Origin: Pseudomonas farris | GTDB taxonomy: Bacteria; Pseudomonadota; Gammaproteobacteria; Pseudomonadales; Pseudomonadaceae | Direction: 5' to 3' | Length of the DNA: 64,000 bases | Assembly: GCF_019145235.1 (NCBI RefSeq) | Contig: NZ_JAHSTV010000009.1 | Location: forward strand, 124,001-188,000 | In this document: positions 50,752 to 59,911 of the stretch, in pieces | Numbering within the stretch: position 1 is the stretch's first letter | Layout: each line of letters opens with the position of its first letter | Translations under genes and position numbers: made by a program | The notes under the pieces: generated by a model | Told to the model about the DNA's origin: nothing | Database searches by the model: none | The model's input: only the letters and a program-made list of their open reading frames with translations

Positions 50752-50779
50752 TTGCCCAAAATCCCTGTCGTTGTTAGAG
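50752..50779 (+). promoter_or_regulatory. Possible mreB promoter
   Basis: TTGCCC and TTAGAG are 16 bp apart; the -10 is 46 bp before the mreB ATG. The match is moderate, and the 210-bp divergent gatC-mreB spacer may contain others. Confidence 0.35.
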
Positions 50780-50824
50780 TTTGCCGCACTTTTTTACCCA
50801 CGCGTTGCCTAGGGTCCCTTTCCC

Positions 50825-51862
50825 ATGTTCAAGAAACTGCGTGGCATGTTTTCCAGCGATCTTTCCATTGACCTGGGCACTGCCAACACCCTTATTTACG
50901 TGCGCGAGCGCGGTATCGTCCTGAATGAGCCCTCCGTTGTGGCTATTCGGACACACGGTAACCAGAAAAGTGTCGTTGCTGTCGGCACCGAGGCCAAGCG
51001 CATGCTCGGCCGTACGCCGGGCAACATAGCTGCCATTCGTCCGATGAAGGACGGTGTGATCGCCGACTTCAGCGTCTGCGAAAAAATGCTGCAGTACTTT
51101 ATCAACAAGGTTCACGAAAACAGCTTTCTGCAGCCTAGCCCTCGTGTGCTGATCTGCGTTCCATGCAAATCGACCCAGGTTGAGCGTCGTGCCATCCGTG
51201 AATCGGCCCTTGGTGCCGGTGCCCGTGAAGTATTCCTGATCGAAGAGCCGATGGCTGCTGCGATCGGTGCTGGCCTGCCGGTAGAAGAAGCTCGCGGTTC
51301 GATGGTTGTCGATATCGGTGGCGGTACCACTGAAATCGCGCTGATCTCCCTCAACGGTGTGGTCTATGCCGAATCCGTACGGGTTGGCGGCGACCGCTTC
51401 GACGAAGCGATCATCACCTACGTGCGTCGCAACTACGGCAGCCTGATCGGCGAATCCACCGCCGAGCGCATCAAGCAGGAAATCGGTACGGCCTACCCGG
51501 GCGGCGAAGTTCGTGAAGTCGACGTTCGTGGCCGTAACCTGGCCGAAGGCGTTCCACGCGCATTCACCCTGAACTCCAATGAAGTGCTGGAAGCTCTGCA
51601 AGAGTCCCTGGCCACCATCGTTCAGGCCGTGAAAAGTGCTCTGGAGCAATCGCCTCCGGAGCTGGCGTCGGATATCGCCGAACGTGGTCTGGTACTGACC
51701 GGTGGTGGCGCCTTGCTGCGCGACCTCGACAAGTTGCTGGCCCAGGAAACCGGTCTGCCGGTGATCGTCGCCGAAGACCCGTTGACCTGCGTTGCTCGTG
51801 GCGGTGGCCGTGCATTGGAAATGATGGATAAACACACCATGGATCTGCTTTCCAGCGAATAA
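50825..51862 (+). CDS. mreB: Rod shape-determining protein MreB
   Basis: The 345-residue actin homologue has the phosphate-1 loop SIDLGTANTLIYVRERG near 14, the phosphate-2 motif VVDIGGGTTEIALISLNG near 162, and the adenosine motif GLVLTGGGALLRDLD near 290. It forms filaments under the inner membrane that direct side-wall synthesis with MreC, MreD, RodA and PBP2. It is the first gene of mreBCD. A strong hairpin after its stop (51896-51919) may reduce downstream expression. Confidence 0.97.
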   Translation: MFKKLRGMFSSDLSIDLGTANTLIYVRERGIVLNEPSVVAIRTHGNQKSVVAVGTEAKRMLGRTPGNIAAIRPMKDGVIADFSVCEKMLQYFINKVHENSFLQPSPRVLICVPCKSTQVERRAIRESALGAGAREVFLIEEPMAAAIGAGLPVEEARGSMVVDIGGGTTEIALISLNGVVYAESVRVGGDRFDEAIITYVRRNYGSLIGESTAERIKQEIGTAYPGGEVREVDVRGRNLAEGVPRAFTLNSNEVLEALQESLATIVQAVKSALEQSPPELASDIAERGLVLTGGGALLRDLDKLLAQETGLPVIVAEDPLTCVARGGGRALEMMDKHTMDLLSSE

Positions 51863-51895
51863 GTCGCCGGATCGCCTCTATGCTGTTGAGCGCGC

Positions 51896-51919
51896 AGGCA
51901 GCACTTTGCAGTGCTGCCT
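51896..51919 (+). promoter_or_regulatory. Strong hairpin between mreB and mreC
   Basis: AGGCAGCACT-TTGC-AGTGCTGCCT, a perfect 10-bp stem with a tetraloop, followed by GTTGGCGTTTATC. It may terminate a fraction of transcripts or stabilise the mreB mRNA. Confidence 0.6.
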
Positions 51920-52005
51920 GTTGGCGTTTATCTTCTGTCAGTCTGCATCCAGGCCGGTTTGATGCCGTATGAATAAAGAGAACATTTGCCTGGGAGGAGC
52001 GGCTT

Positions 52006-53154
52006 ATTAAACCGCTTTTCACCAAAGGCCCCTCACTGGGCGTGCGCTTGTTGGTGCTGGCCGTGCTATCGGTCGCGCTGATGGTGGTCGATGCCCGCTT
52101 CACACTGCTCAAGCCAGTGCGTAGCCAAATGTCGCTGGTGCTGATGCAGTCTTACTGGATCACCGACCTGCCGCAGCGGCTATGGCAAGGTGTGGCCAGC
52201 CAATTCGGCAGCCGGACCGAACTGGTCGCCGAAAACGAAAAACTCAAAACCGAAAACCTGCTGTTGCAGGGGCGCATGCAAAAGCTGGCCGCCCTCACCG
52301 AGCAGAACGTTCGGCTGCGCGAGTTGCTCAACTCTTCCGCGCTGGTCAACGAAAAGGTCGAAGTGGCCGAGTTGATCGGCATGGACCCCAACCCCTTTAC
52401 CCATCGCATCATCATCAATAAAGGTGAGCGCGACGGTGTGGTCCTCGGTCAGCCAGTGCTCGATGCCCGCGGTCTGATGGGTCAGGTGGTGGAGTTGATG
52501 CCGTACACCTCCCGCGTACTGTTGCTGACTGACACCACCCACAGCATTCCGGTGCAGGTGAACCGTAACGGTCTGCGGGCGATTGCCAGCGGCACCGGGA
52601 ACCCGGAACGCCTTGAGCTGCGTCATGTGGCCGATACCGCCGACATTAAAGAAGGCGATCTGCTGGTCAGCTCCGGCCTCGGCCAGCGTTTCCCGGCGGG
52701 TTACCCGGTGGCGACGGTCAAGGAAGTAATTCACGATTCCGGTCAGCCGTTCGCCATCGTCCGTGCGGTGCCGACCGCCGCGTTGAATCGCAGCCGTTAT
52801 CTGCTGTTGGTGTTCAGTGACGGTCGCACAGCCGAGGAGCGCGCCAACGAAGCCGCCCAGGCTCAGGAAGCGCTGGACCAGCACGGCGGTGGGCCGATCA
52901 TTCCAGCGACCGTGCCTAAACCGGCCGTGTCGGTGATACCGGCTACTGTCGCTGCTCCGGCTGTTCCGGCGGCGGCACCTGCTGTCGCGCCTGCTGTCGC
53001 GACCCCGGCAAAACCTGCCGCTGCCCATGCTGCCAGCAAGCCACCCGCGACGGCACCGGCCGCCGCCAAACCACCGACGGCCCAGCCCGCTGCCGTGAAG
53101 CCTGCTGCCAAACCGCCTGTCTCCGCGCCGGCTACCACTGGGGGAAGAGAATAA
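52006..53154 (+). CDS. mreC: Rod shape-determining protein MreC, probable ATT start
   Basis: The frame is open upstream of the first usual start (GTG at 52042), and an ideal Shine-Dalgarno GGAGGA sits 7 nt before ATT at 52006, giving I-K-P-L-F-T-K-G-P-S before the membrane helix RLLVLAVLSVALMVV. From ATT the protein has 382 residues (370 from GTG). After the helix come a coiled coil (residues about 70-105, NEKLKTENLLLQGRMQKLA) and two beta domains with RIIINKGERDGVVLGQPVLD and SGLGQRFPAGYPVATVKEV. An unusually long Ala/Pro-rich periplasmic tail of about 85 residues follows. It joins MreB to the cell-wall synthases. Its stop overlaps mreD (TAATG). Confidence 0.9.
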   Translation: MKPLFTKGPSLGVRLLVLAVLSVALMVVDARFTLLKPVRSQMSLVLMQSYWITDLPQRLWQGVASQFGSRTELVAENEKLKTENLLLQGRMQKLAALTEQNVRLRELLNSSALVNEKVEVAELIGMDPNPFTHRIIINKGERDGVVLGQPVLDARGLMGQVVELMPYTSRVLLLTDTTHSIPVQVNRNGLRAIASGTGNPERLELRHVADTADIKEGDLLVSSGLGQRFPAGYPVATVKEVIHDSGQPFAIVRAVPTAALNRSRYLLLVFSDGRTAEERANEAAQAQEALDQHGGGPIIPATVPKPAVSVIPATVAAPAVPAAAPAVAPAVATPAKPAAAHAASKPPATAPAAAKPPTAQPAAVKPAAKPPVSAPATTGGRE

Positions 53155-53645
53155 TGGGCGGTGCAACTTCCTCCCGGAACGGCTGGATGGTCTGGCTGAC
53201 CTTTGCCATTGGCATGCTGCTCAGCGTTTCGCCGTTGCCGCAATTCATGGAAATCCTGCGTCCTCTGTGGCTGGCCTTGCTGTTGGCCTTCTGGGCGTTG
53301 GCCCTGCCGCAGAAAGTCGGCATGGTGACCGCCTGGTGCCTGGGGCTGGCCGAAGACGTACTGTATGGCACGTTGTTGGGCCAGAACGCGTTGATCCTCA
53401 CGCTCATTACCTTCCTGGTGCTATCGCTGCAACAGCGCCTGCGCATGTTCCCGATGTGGCAACAAAGCCTGGTGATCCTGGTGATCTTCGGCCTCGCCCA
53501 ACTGGTTCAGTTGTGGCTGAGCGCCCTGACCGGCAATCGTCAGCCGACCTTGGCGCTGGTGTTGCCGGCACTGGTCAGCGCGTTGCTCTGGCCATGGATC
53601 AGCTACGGTTTGCGCGGGTTGCGTCGACGCTACAAAATCAATTAA
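53154..53645 (+). CDS. mreD: Rod shape-determining protein MreD
   Basis: The 163-residue inner-membrane protein has five or six helices and no catalytic motif, with KVGMVTAWCLGLAEDVLYGT near 60 and FLVLSLQQRLRMFPMWQQS, usual for MreD. It overlaps mreC by one base. It completes the MreBCD elongation complex, probably opposing or adjusting MreC action on PBP2. Confidence 0.93.
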   Translation: MGGATSSRNGWMVWLTFAIGMLLSVSPLPQFMEILRPLWLALLLAFWALALPQKVGMVTAWCLGLAEDVLYGTLLGQNALILTLITFLVLSLQQRLRMFPMWQQSLVILVIFGLAQLVQLWLSALTGNRQPTLALVLPALVSALLWPWISYGLRGLRRRYKIN

Positions 53646-53735
53646 TTCGGTCAGGCATGTGCCCGCACCGGTGCCCTGTCTCGCCAAAAAGGAACAGTAT
53701 TTGTGAGACAGGGCGCCAAGCAGGGAGATGTCTTG

Positions 53736-54332
53736 ATGAAGCAGCTGTACCTCGCCTCAGGCTCGCCGCGTCGGCGTGAACTGCTCACGCAGATCGGCGT
53801 GTCGTTCTCCGTCATCAGCGCGGACATCGATGAAACCCCCTTACCTGAAGAATCCCCATCGGCCTATGTCGAGCGTCTGGCGCGCGGCAAGGCTGAAGCC
53901 GGGCACGGGACGATCGTGTCCGACGCGGATTTCTGCGTGCTGGGTGCCGACACCGCCGTGGTGCTGGACGGGAAAATTCTCGGCAAGCCGGTGGACGAAG
54001 CCGACGCATGCGCCATGCTTATGCTGTTGTCCGGGCGCGAACATGAAGTGCTGACGGCGATTGCTGTGCGCGATGGCTCGCGCTGCGAGTCTTTGGTGGT
54101 GCGCAGCCTGGTGCGTTTTCGCACCATCGACCGTGACGAAGCCGCGGCCTACTGGGCCAGCGGCGAACCTCGGGACAAGGCTGGCGGTTATGGGATTCAA
54201 GGACTGGGCGCGGTGTTCGTCGCCGGGCTCAACGGCAGTTATTCGGCGGTGGTCGGATTGCCGCTGTGCGAAACCTGCGAGCTACTCGGCCATTTCGGCA
54301 TACCCTGTTGGCAAACCTTTAACGCGCGTTGA
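53736..54332 (+). CDS. maf: Maf-family nucleoside triphosphate pyrophosphatase (dTTP/UTP type)
   Basis: The ATG at 53736 behind GGGAG (8 nt) gives 198 residues; the GTG at 53703 is less likely. Maf motifs are ASGSPRRRELLTQ near 10, the acidic LGADTAVVLDGKILGKPVD near 70 and DKAGGYGIQGLGAVFV near 155. Such enzymes hydrolyse non-canonical or dTTP/UTP nucleotides and limit septation in some bacteria. Close spacing to rng suggests co-transcription, the usual order in gammaproteobacteria. Confidence 0.92.
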   Translation: MKQLYLASGSPRRRELLTQIGVSFSVISADIDETPLPEESPSAYVERLARGKAEAGHGTIVSDADFCVLGADTAVVLDGKILGKPVDEADACAMLMLLSGREHEVLTAIAVRDGSRCESLVVRSLVRFRTIDRDEAAAYWASGEPRDKAGGYGIQGLGAVFVAGLNGSYSAVVGLPLCETCELLGHFGIPCWQTFNAR

Positions 54333-54389
54333 GCGTCGTACTGACAAGATGCGGCCATTATCGTGAACATGCCTGAACGAGACCCTGCC

Positions 54390-55847
54390 ATGAGTGAAGA
54401 GATCCTGATCAACATCACGCCGATGGAATCACGCGTGGCGGTGGTCGAAAACGGTGTCCTGCAAGAGGTCCACGTCGAGCGCACGCAAAAGCGCGGGATC
54501 GTCGGCAACATCTATAAAGGCAAGGTCGTGCGGGTATTGCCGGGCATGCAGGCCGCCTTCGTCGATATCGGGCTGGACCGCGCAGCATTCATTCACGCCT
54601 CGGAGATTTCCCTGCGCGAAGGCCCTGCGGTGGAGAGCATCAGCGCGCTGGTTCATGAAGGTCAGAGCCTGGTGGTACAAGTCACCAAGGACCCGATCGG
54701 CTCCAAAGGCGCACGCCTGACGACGCAACTGTCGATTCCGTCGCGCTATCTGGTGTACATGCCGCGTACCGCCCACGTCGGCATTTCCTTGAAGATCGAG
54801 GACGAAGCCGAGCGCGAACGCCTCAAGCAAGTGGTCACTGACTGCGTGGCCAAAGAAGGTATCAAGGAAGCCGGCGGTTTTATTCTGCGTACCGCTGCCG
54901 AAGGCGCCGGGGCCGATGAAATCCTCATGGACATCCGCTACCTGCGCAGGCTCTGGGACCAGATCAACGAACAGATCAAGACCATCAGCGCGCCGAGCGT
55001 GATCTACGAAGACCTCGGCCTCGCGCTGCGCACCTTGCGTGACCTGGTGAGCCCGAAGATCGAGAAGATTCGCATCGACTCCCGGGAGACCTTCCAGAAA
55101 ACCACGCAGTTCGTCGCCGAACTGATGCCGGAAATCGCTGACCGTCTGGAGCATTACCCTGGCGAACGGCCGATCTTTGACCTGTACGGCGTCGAAGACG
55201 AAATCCAGAAAGCCCTGGAACGCAAGGTGCCGCTCAAGTCCGGCGGCTATCTGGTGGTCGATCCGGCGGAAGCCATGAGCACCATCGACGTCAATACCGG
55301 CGCTTTTGTCGGTCATCGCAACCTCGAAGAAACCATCTTCAAGACCAACCTCGAAGCCGCCACCGCCATTGCCCGTCAGTTGCGCCTGCGTAACCTGGGC
55401 GGGATCATCATCATCGACTTCATCGACATGGAAGATGAAGAGCATCAGCGTCAGGTGTTGCGCACCCTCGAGAAGCAACTGGAACGCGATCACGCCAAGA
55501 CCAACATCATCGGCATCACCGAGTTGGGCCTGGTGCAGATGACCCGCAAGCGCACCCGCGAAAGTCTTGAGCAAGTGCTGTGCGAACCGTGCAGCAGCTG
55601 CCAGGGGCGCGGCAAACTCAAAACCCCGGAAACCGTGTGCTACGAGATCTTCCGCGAAATCCTGCGTGAGGCCCGGGCCTATCAGGCCGAAGGCTATCGG
55701 GTGCTGGCGAATCAGAAAGTGGTCGACCGTTTACTCGACGAAGAGTCGGGCAACGTCGCCGAGCTCGAAGGCTTTATCGGGCGCACCATTCGGTTTCAGG
55801 TGGAAACCATGTACTCCCAGGAACAATACGACGTGGTGTTGCTCTGA
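54390..55847 (+). CDS. rng: Ribonuclease G
   Basis: The ATG at 54390 gives 485 residues, the normal RNase G length (the frame is open from 54363). The N-terminal S1-type RNA-binding domain shows GIVGNIYKGKVVRVLPGMQA. The RNase H-like catalytic domain has the Mg-binding Asp in STIDVNTGAFVGHRN near 303 and IIIIDFIDMEDEE near 346. The Zn-link Cys pair is in VLCEPCSSCQGRGKLKTP near 405. It processes 16S rRNA 5' ends and decays mRNA. It is the third gene after mreD and maf. Confidence 0.96.
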   Translation: MSEEILINITPMESRVAVVENGVLQEVHVERTQKRGIVGNIYKGKVVRVLPGMQAAFVDIGLDRAAFIHASEISLREGPAVESISALVHEGQSLVVQVTKDPIGSKGARLTTQLSIPSRYLVYMPRTAHVGISLKIEDEAERERLKQVVTDCVAKEGIKEAGGFILRTAAEGAGADEILMDIRYLRRLWDQINEQIKTISAPSVIYEDLGLALRTLRDLVSPKIEKIRIDSRETFQKTTQFVAELMPEIADRLEHYPGERPIFDLYGVEDEIQKALERKVPLKSGGYLVVDPAEAMSTIDVNTGAFVGHRNLEETIFKTNLEAATAIARQLRLRNLGGIIIIDFIDMEDEEHQRQVLRTLEKQLERDHAKTNIIGITELGLVQMTRKRTRESLEQVLCEPCSSCQGRGKLKTPETVCYEIFREILREARAYQAEGYRVLANQKVVDRLLDEESGNVAELEGFIGRTIRFQVETMYSQEQYDVVLL

Positions 55848-55922
55848 ATCGTTGTGTTTCACCTCCACTAGAACGGCTGGCCTCAGCTTTTTGCGGTATT
55901 TTTGCCATGGGAGCCAACTGAC

Positions 55923-58900
55923 ATGGAGCGTCTGACCCGCATTTTGGCCGCACTGACCCGCTGGGGTCTGGGCCTGTGTGCGTTGGGTTTAGTGCTGATG
56001 GCGCTGTTCGTCAGCCTCGGCCGAGAGCTGACGCCGCTGGTGGCCGAGTACCGTGCCGACGTCGAAGACAAAGCCAGCGATGCCTTGGGCATGCCCCTGC
56101 AGATCGGAAAGCTGGAAGGCAACTGGAGCGGCCTCGCCCCGGTTCTGCTGGCTCATGACGTGATGGTCGGGGTGGGTTCCAATGCCCTGCGCCTGGATCA
56201 GGTGCGCGCGGTGCCGGACCTCTGGGCCAGCCTGCTGGCGCGCGAAGTGCGCATCGCACACCTGGAACTCAACGGCCTGAAGATCAGCCTCAAGGAAGGT
56301 GAAGACGGTCATTGGGCGCTGGAAGGTTTGCCGGTGCAGCAGGACCAGCCGCTGAACCCGGAGCAACTGCTCAATCGCATGCAGATGGTCCAGCAGCTGT
56401 CGGTACTCGACAGCCAGATCACCTTGCAGCCATTGGGAGAGTCGCCGCTGACCCTGACGTACGTCGGCCTGAATCTGAAAACCGGTCCATCCCGCCAGCG
56501 GCTCGATGCCCGTTTGACCCTGCCCGACGGCCAGCCGGTGGCGATGAGCCTGCGCACCCGTTTGCGCGCTGCCCAATGGAAGGACGGCGAAGCGGACGCT
56601 TACCTGAGCCTGCCGCAGAGTGATTGGTCAAAATGGTTGCCCGAGCGCCTGACCCAGCAATGGAATTTTTCCGAGATAAAGGCCGGTGGCGAGTTCTGGA
56701 TTAACTGGAGCAAGGGCGCCGTGCAACGCGCTGCGATTCGTTTGAACGCGCCGCAACTCAAGGGCGCCTATGCCGAGCGCAAGCCGATCCAGATCAATAA
56801 TCTGGCGCTGAACGGGTATTTCCAGCGCAGTTCCACAGGCGTTCTGGTGACCCTGGATTCTCTGGCGATGAGCCTGGGCGACACCCGCTGGGAATCGAAA
56901 CTGCAATTTCAACAAACTGCCGCGACAGACAAGGTGCCAGAGCTCTTGCACCTGCAAGCCGACCGTCTCGATCTCACACCGCTCACTCCGTTGCTAAACG
57001 CCTTGGGCCCACTGCCCGAAGGGATCGCCACGGCGGTCGAGCGGCTCAAGGTCACCGGGGTTTTGCGCAATGTGCTGATCGATTTTCGCCCAGCCGCTAC
57101 CGATGACAGCAAATTCAACTTTGCCGCCAACCTGGATAATGTCGGCTTCGATGCTTATCGCGGTGCACCGGCGGTGCGAAATGTCAGCGGCAACATCAGC
57201 GGCGACCTCGGGCAGGGCGAGCTGCGCATGGACAGCAAGGATTTCTCCCTGCACCTGGACCCGATTTTCGCCAAGCCATGGCAGTACATTCAAGCCAACG
57301 CCCGGTTGACCTGGAAACTCGACAAAGAGGGTTTCACCCTGATCGCACCGTACCTGAAGGTACTGGGCGAGGAGGGCAAGATTGCCGGCGACTTCCTGAT
57401 CCGCCTGCATTTCGATCACACCCAGGAAGACTACATGGACCTGCGGGTCGGCCTGGTCGACGGCGACGGTCGCTACACCGCCAAGTACCTGCCCACAGTT
57501 CTCAGTCCGGGGCTGGACGAATGGCTGCGCACCGCGATTCTCAAAGGCGCGGTGGATGAAGGCTTCTTCCAGTACCAGGGTTCGCTGAACCACGGCGCCG
57601 CCGAAACGGCTCGCAGCATCAGCCTGTTCTTCAAGGTCCACGATGCCGAGCTGGCGTTTCAGCCAGGCTGGCCGCATGTCAGCAAGGTCAGCGGCGATGT
57701 GTTCATCGAAGACAGCGGTGTGCGGATCCTCGCCAGCAAGGGCCAATTGCTCGACACCCAGGTCAGCGACGTCTACGTCAATATTCCCCGTGTACCTGCC
57801 GGGCAGAGCACTCATCTGTTCCTCGACGGCGCGTTCGCTGGCGGGTTGGGCGATGGCCTGAAGATTCTGCAGGAAGCGCCGATCGGCACCGCCGACACCT
57901 TCGCCGGTTGGGAAGGTGAGGGCGATCTGCAAGGCAAGCTCAAACTCGATATCCCGCTGGTCAAAGGCGAGCAGCCGAAAATCCTCGTCGACTTCAAGAC
58001 CGCCAAGGCCCGTTTGAAGCTCAGTGAGCCCACTCTGGAACTGACACAACTCAAGGGCGATTTCCGTTTCGACAGCACCAAGGGGCTGAGCGGGCAAAAG
58101 ATCACGGCGCGAGCGTTCGACAAGCCGGTGACCGCACAGATCTTCGCTGAAGGCAGCCCGGGCAAGCTCAACACTCGGGTCGCGGCGACGGGTGAGGTCG
58201 AGGTCAAGAAACTCACCGATTGGCTGAATGTCACTCAGCCATTGCCAGTGACGGGGATGATTCCTTATCAGTTGCAGCTGAACCTTGATGGCGCCGACAG
58301 CCAATTGATGGTCAGCTCCAACCTCAAAGGCGTGGCGGTGGATTTGCCGGCACCGTTCGGCATGGCGGCCGATGTCGGGCGCGATACCGTGTTCCGCATG
58401 ACCCTGCAGGGACCGGAGCGGCGTTACTGGGCCACCTATGGTGAACTGGCGAGCTTCACGTTTGCGGCACCGACCGGCAATTTCGCCGACGGTCGCGGCG
58501 AGTTGTTTCTCGGTGGCGGCAGTGCTGTGTTGCCTGGCGCCAAAGGCTTGCGCGTGCGTGGTGTACTGTCCGAGCTGGATGTTGCTCCTTGGCAGGATTT
58601 GGTGAACAAGTATGCCGGTCAGGATCCAGGTGGCAGTGCCAAACAGTTGCTCAGTGGCGCGGATTTGAAGGTTGGAAAACTCACTGGTTTCGGCACCACC
58701 CTCGATCAGGCGTCGGTGCAGTTGACGCGTAAACCGACCGCGTGGGCCTTGCAGCTAGACAGCGAGCAGGCCAAGGGCAGCGTGGGAATTCCCGATGCGA
58801 AAGCCGCACCGATTGCGGTCAATCTGCAATACGTACGTTTGCCGGCACGAGACCCTACGGCGCTGGCTGACGAGAATTCGCCGGATCCGCTGGCCACGGT

Positions 58901-59726
58901 GGACCCGACGAAGATCCCGGCGCTGGATGTCACCATCAATCAGCTGTTCCAGGGGCCGGATCTGGTGGGCGCATGGCACCTGAAAGTTCGGCCGACCGCC
59001 AAGGGCGTCGCCTTCAATGCTCTTGATCTGGGCCTCAAGGGCATCCTCTTGCGGGGTAGCGGTGGCTGGGAAGGCGTGCCGGGTAATTCCAGCAGTTGGT
59101 ACAAAGGCCGAGTCAGTGGCAGGAACCTTGCCGACGTGCTCAAGGGCTGGGGTTTTGCGCCGAGCGTCACCAGTGAAGAATTTCATATGGATGTCGATGG
59201 TCGTTGGCCTGGGTCACCCGCGTGGCTGGCCACCAAACGCTTCTCCGGCAGCCTTGATGCGTCCCTGAATAAAGGTCAGTTTGTTGAAGTCGAGGGCAGC
59301 GCTCAGGCGCTGCGGGTATTTGGCCTGCTCAACTTCAATTCCATCGGCCGACGCTTGCGCCTGGACTTTTCCGACCTGTTCGGCAAAGGCTTGAGCTATG
59401 ACCGGGTCAAAGGCCTGCTGGTCGCCAGTAACGGGGTCTACGTGACCCGTGAACCGATTCTGCTGACCGGTCCGTCGAGCAATGTGGAGCTCAACGGCAC
59501 ACTGGACCTGGTGGGTGATCAGGTCGATGCCAAGTTGTTGGTGACTTTACCGGTGACCAACAACCTGCCGATTGCCGCGCTGATCGTCGGTGCACCGGCC
59601 GTCGGCGGGGCGCTGTTCCTGATCGATAAGCTGATCGGTGACCGCGTGGCGCGTTTTGCCAGCGTCAAATACACCGTCAAAGGCCCATGGAAAGAACCGA
59701 AAATCACCTTCGACAAGCCTTTTTGA
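55923..59726 (+). CDS. yhdP: YhdP-family AsmA-like envelope protein
   Basis: The ATG at 55923, 9 nt after GGGAG, gives 1267 residues; an ATG at 55902 would add seven. One membrane helix near the N-terminus (LCALGLVLMALFVSLG) anchors a long periplasmic beta-rich groove, with repeated SLGDTRWESKLQF-like strands, and the family's C-terminal DUF3971/AsmA_2 region GLLNFNSIGRRLRLDFSDLF near 1140. It ends with LLVTLPVTNNLPIAALIVGAPAVGG. In E. coli YhdP moves phospholipids between membranes with TamB and YdbH (established knowledge). It is downstream of rng in the same orientation. Confidence 0.92.
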   Translation: MERLTRILAALTRWGLGLCALGLVLMALFVSLGRELTPLVAEYRADVEDKASDALGMPLQIGKLEGNWSGLAPVLLAHDVMVGVGSNALRLDQVRAVPDLWASLLAREVRIAHLELNGLKISLKEGEDGHWALEGLPVQQDQPLNPEQLLNRMQMVQQLSVLDSQITLQPLGESPLTLTYVGLNLKTGPSRQRLDARLTLPDGQPVAMSLRTRLRAAQWKDGEADAYLSLPQSDWSKWLPERLTQQWNFSEIKAGGEFWINWSKGAVQRAAIRLNAPQLKGAYAERKPIQINNLALNGYFQRSSTGVLVTLDSLAMSLGDTRWESKLQFQQTAATDKVPELLHLQADRLDLTPLTPLLNALGPLPEGIATAVERLKVTGVLRNVLIDFRPAATDDSKFNFAANLDNVGFDAYRGAPAVRNVSGNISGDLGQGELRMDSKDFSLHLDPIFAKPWQYIQANARLTWKLDKEGFTLIAPYLKVLGEEGKIAGDFLIRLHFDHTQEDYMDLRVGLVDGDGRYTAKYLPTVLSPGLDEWLRTAILKGAVDEGFFQYQGSLNHGAAETARSISLFFKVHDAELAFQPGWPHVSKVSGDVFIEDSGVRILASKGQLLDTQVSDVYVNIPRVPAGQSTHLFLDGAFAGGLGDGLKILQEAPIGTADTFAGWEGEGDLQGKLKLDIPLVKGEQPKILVDFKTAKARLKLSEPTLELTQLKGDFRFDSTKGLSGQKITARAFDKPVTAQIFAEGSPGKLNTRVAATGEVEVKKLTDWLNVTQPLPVTGMIPYQLQLNLDGADSQLMVSSNLKGVAVDLPAPFGMAADVGRDTVFRMTLQGPERRYWATYGELASFTFAAPTGNFADGRGELFLGGGSAVLPGAKGLRVRGVLSELDVAPWQDLVNKYAGQDPGGSAKQLLSGADLKVGKLTGFGTTLDQASVQLTRKPTAWALQLDSEQAKGSVGIPDAKAAPIAVNLQYVRLPARDPTALADENSPDPLATVDPTKIPALDVTINQLFQGPDLVGAWHLKVRPTAKGVAFNALDLGLKGILLRGSGGWEGVPGNSSSWYKGRVSGRNLADVLKGWGFAPSVTSEEFHMDVDGRWPGSPAWLATKRFSGSLDASLNKGQFVEVEGSAQALRVFGLLNFNSIGRRLRLDFSDLFGKGLSYDRVKGLLVASNGVYVTREPILLTGPSSNVELNGTLDLVGDQVDAKLLVTLPVTNNLPIAALIVGAPAVGGALFLIDKLIGDRVARFASVKYTVKGPWKEPKITFDKPF

Positions 59727-59792
59727 ATTCTTTTGAAAAAGCACTCTTTGGGCCTATGGAGTAGCATGTTTTCATGCGACGCCGCTTACCCC

Positions 59793-59880
59793 TGTAGGAG
59801 CTGCCGCAGGCTGCGATCTTTTGACTTTAAAAATCAAGGTCAAGAGATCGCAGCCTCGTTTCACTCCGCAGTTCCTACAG
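59793..59880. repeat. REPIN of a third subfamily (GTAGGAGCTGCCGCAGGCTGCG)
   Basis: CTGTAGGAGCTGCCGCAGGC with TGCGATCTTTTGA at the left and a diverged inverted partner (GATCGCAGCCTCGTTTCACT then CCGCAGTTCCTACAG) at the right. It separates yhdP from the nitrilase gene and is distinct from the other two REP subfamilies. Confidence 0.82.
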
Positions 59881-59911
59881 GTATGCGTAGATTTCACATA
59901 GGGAATAGGCC

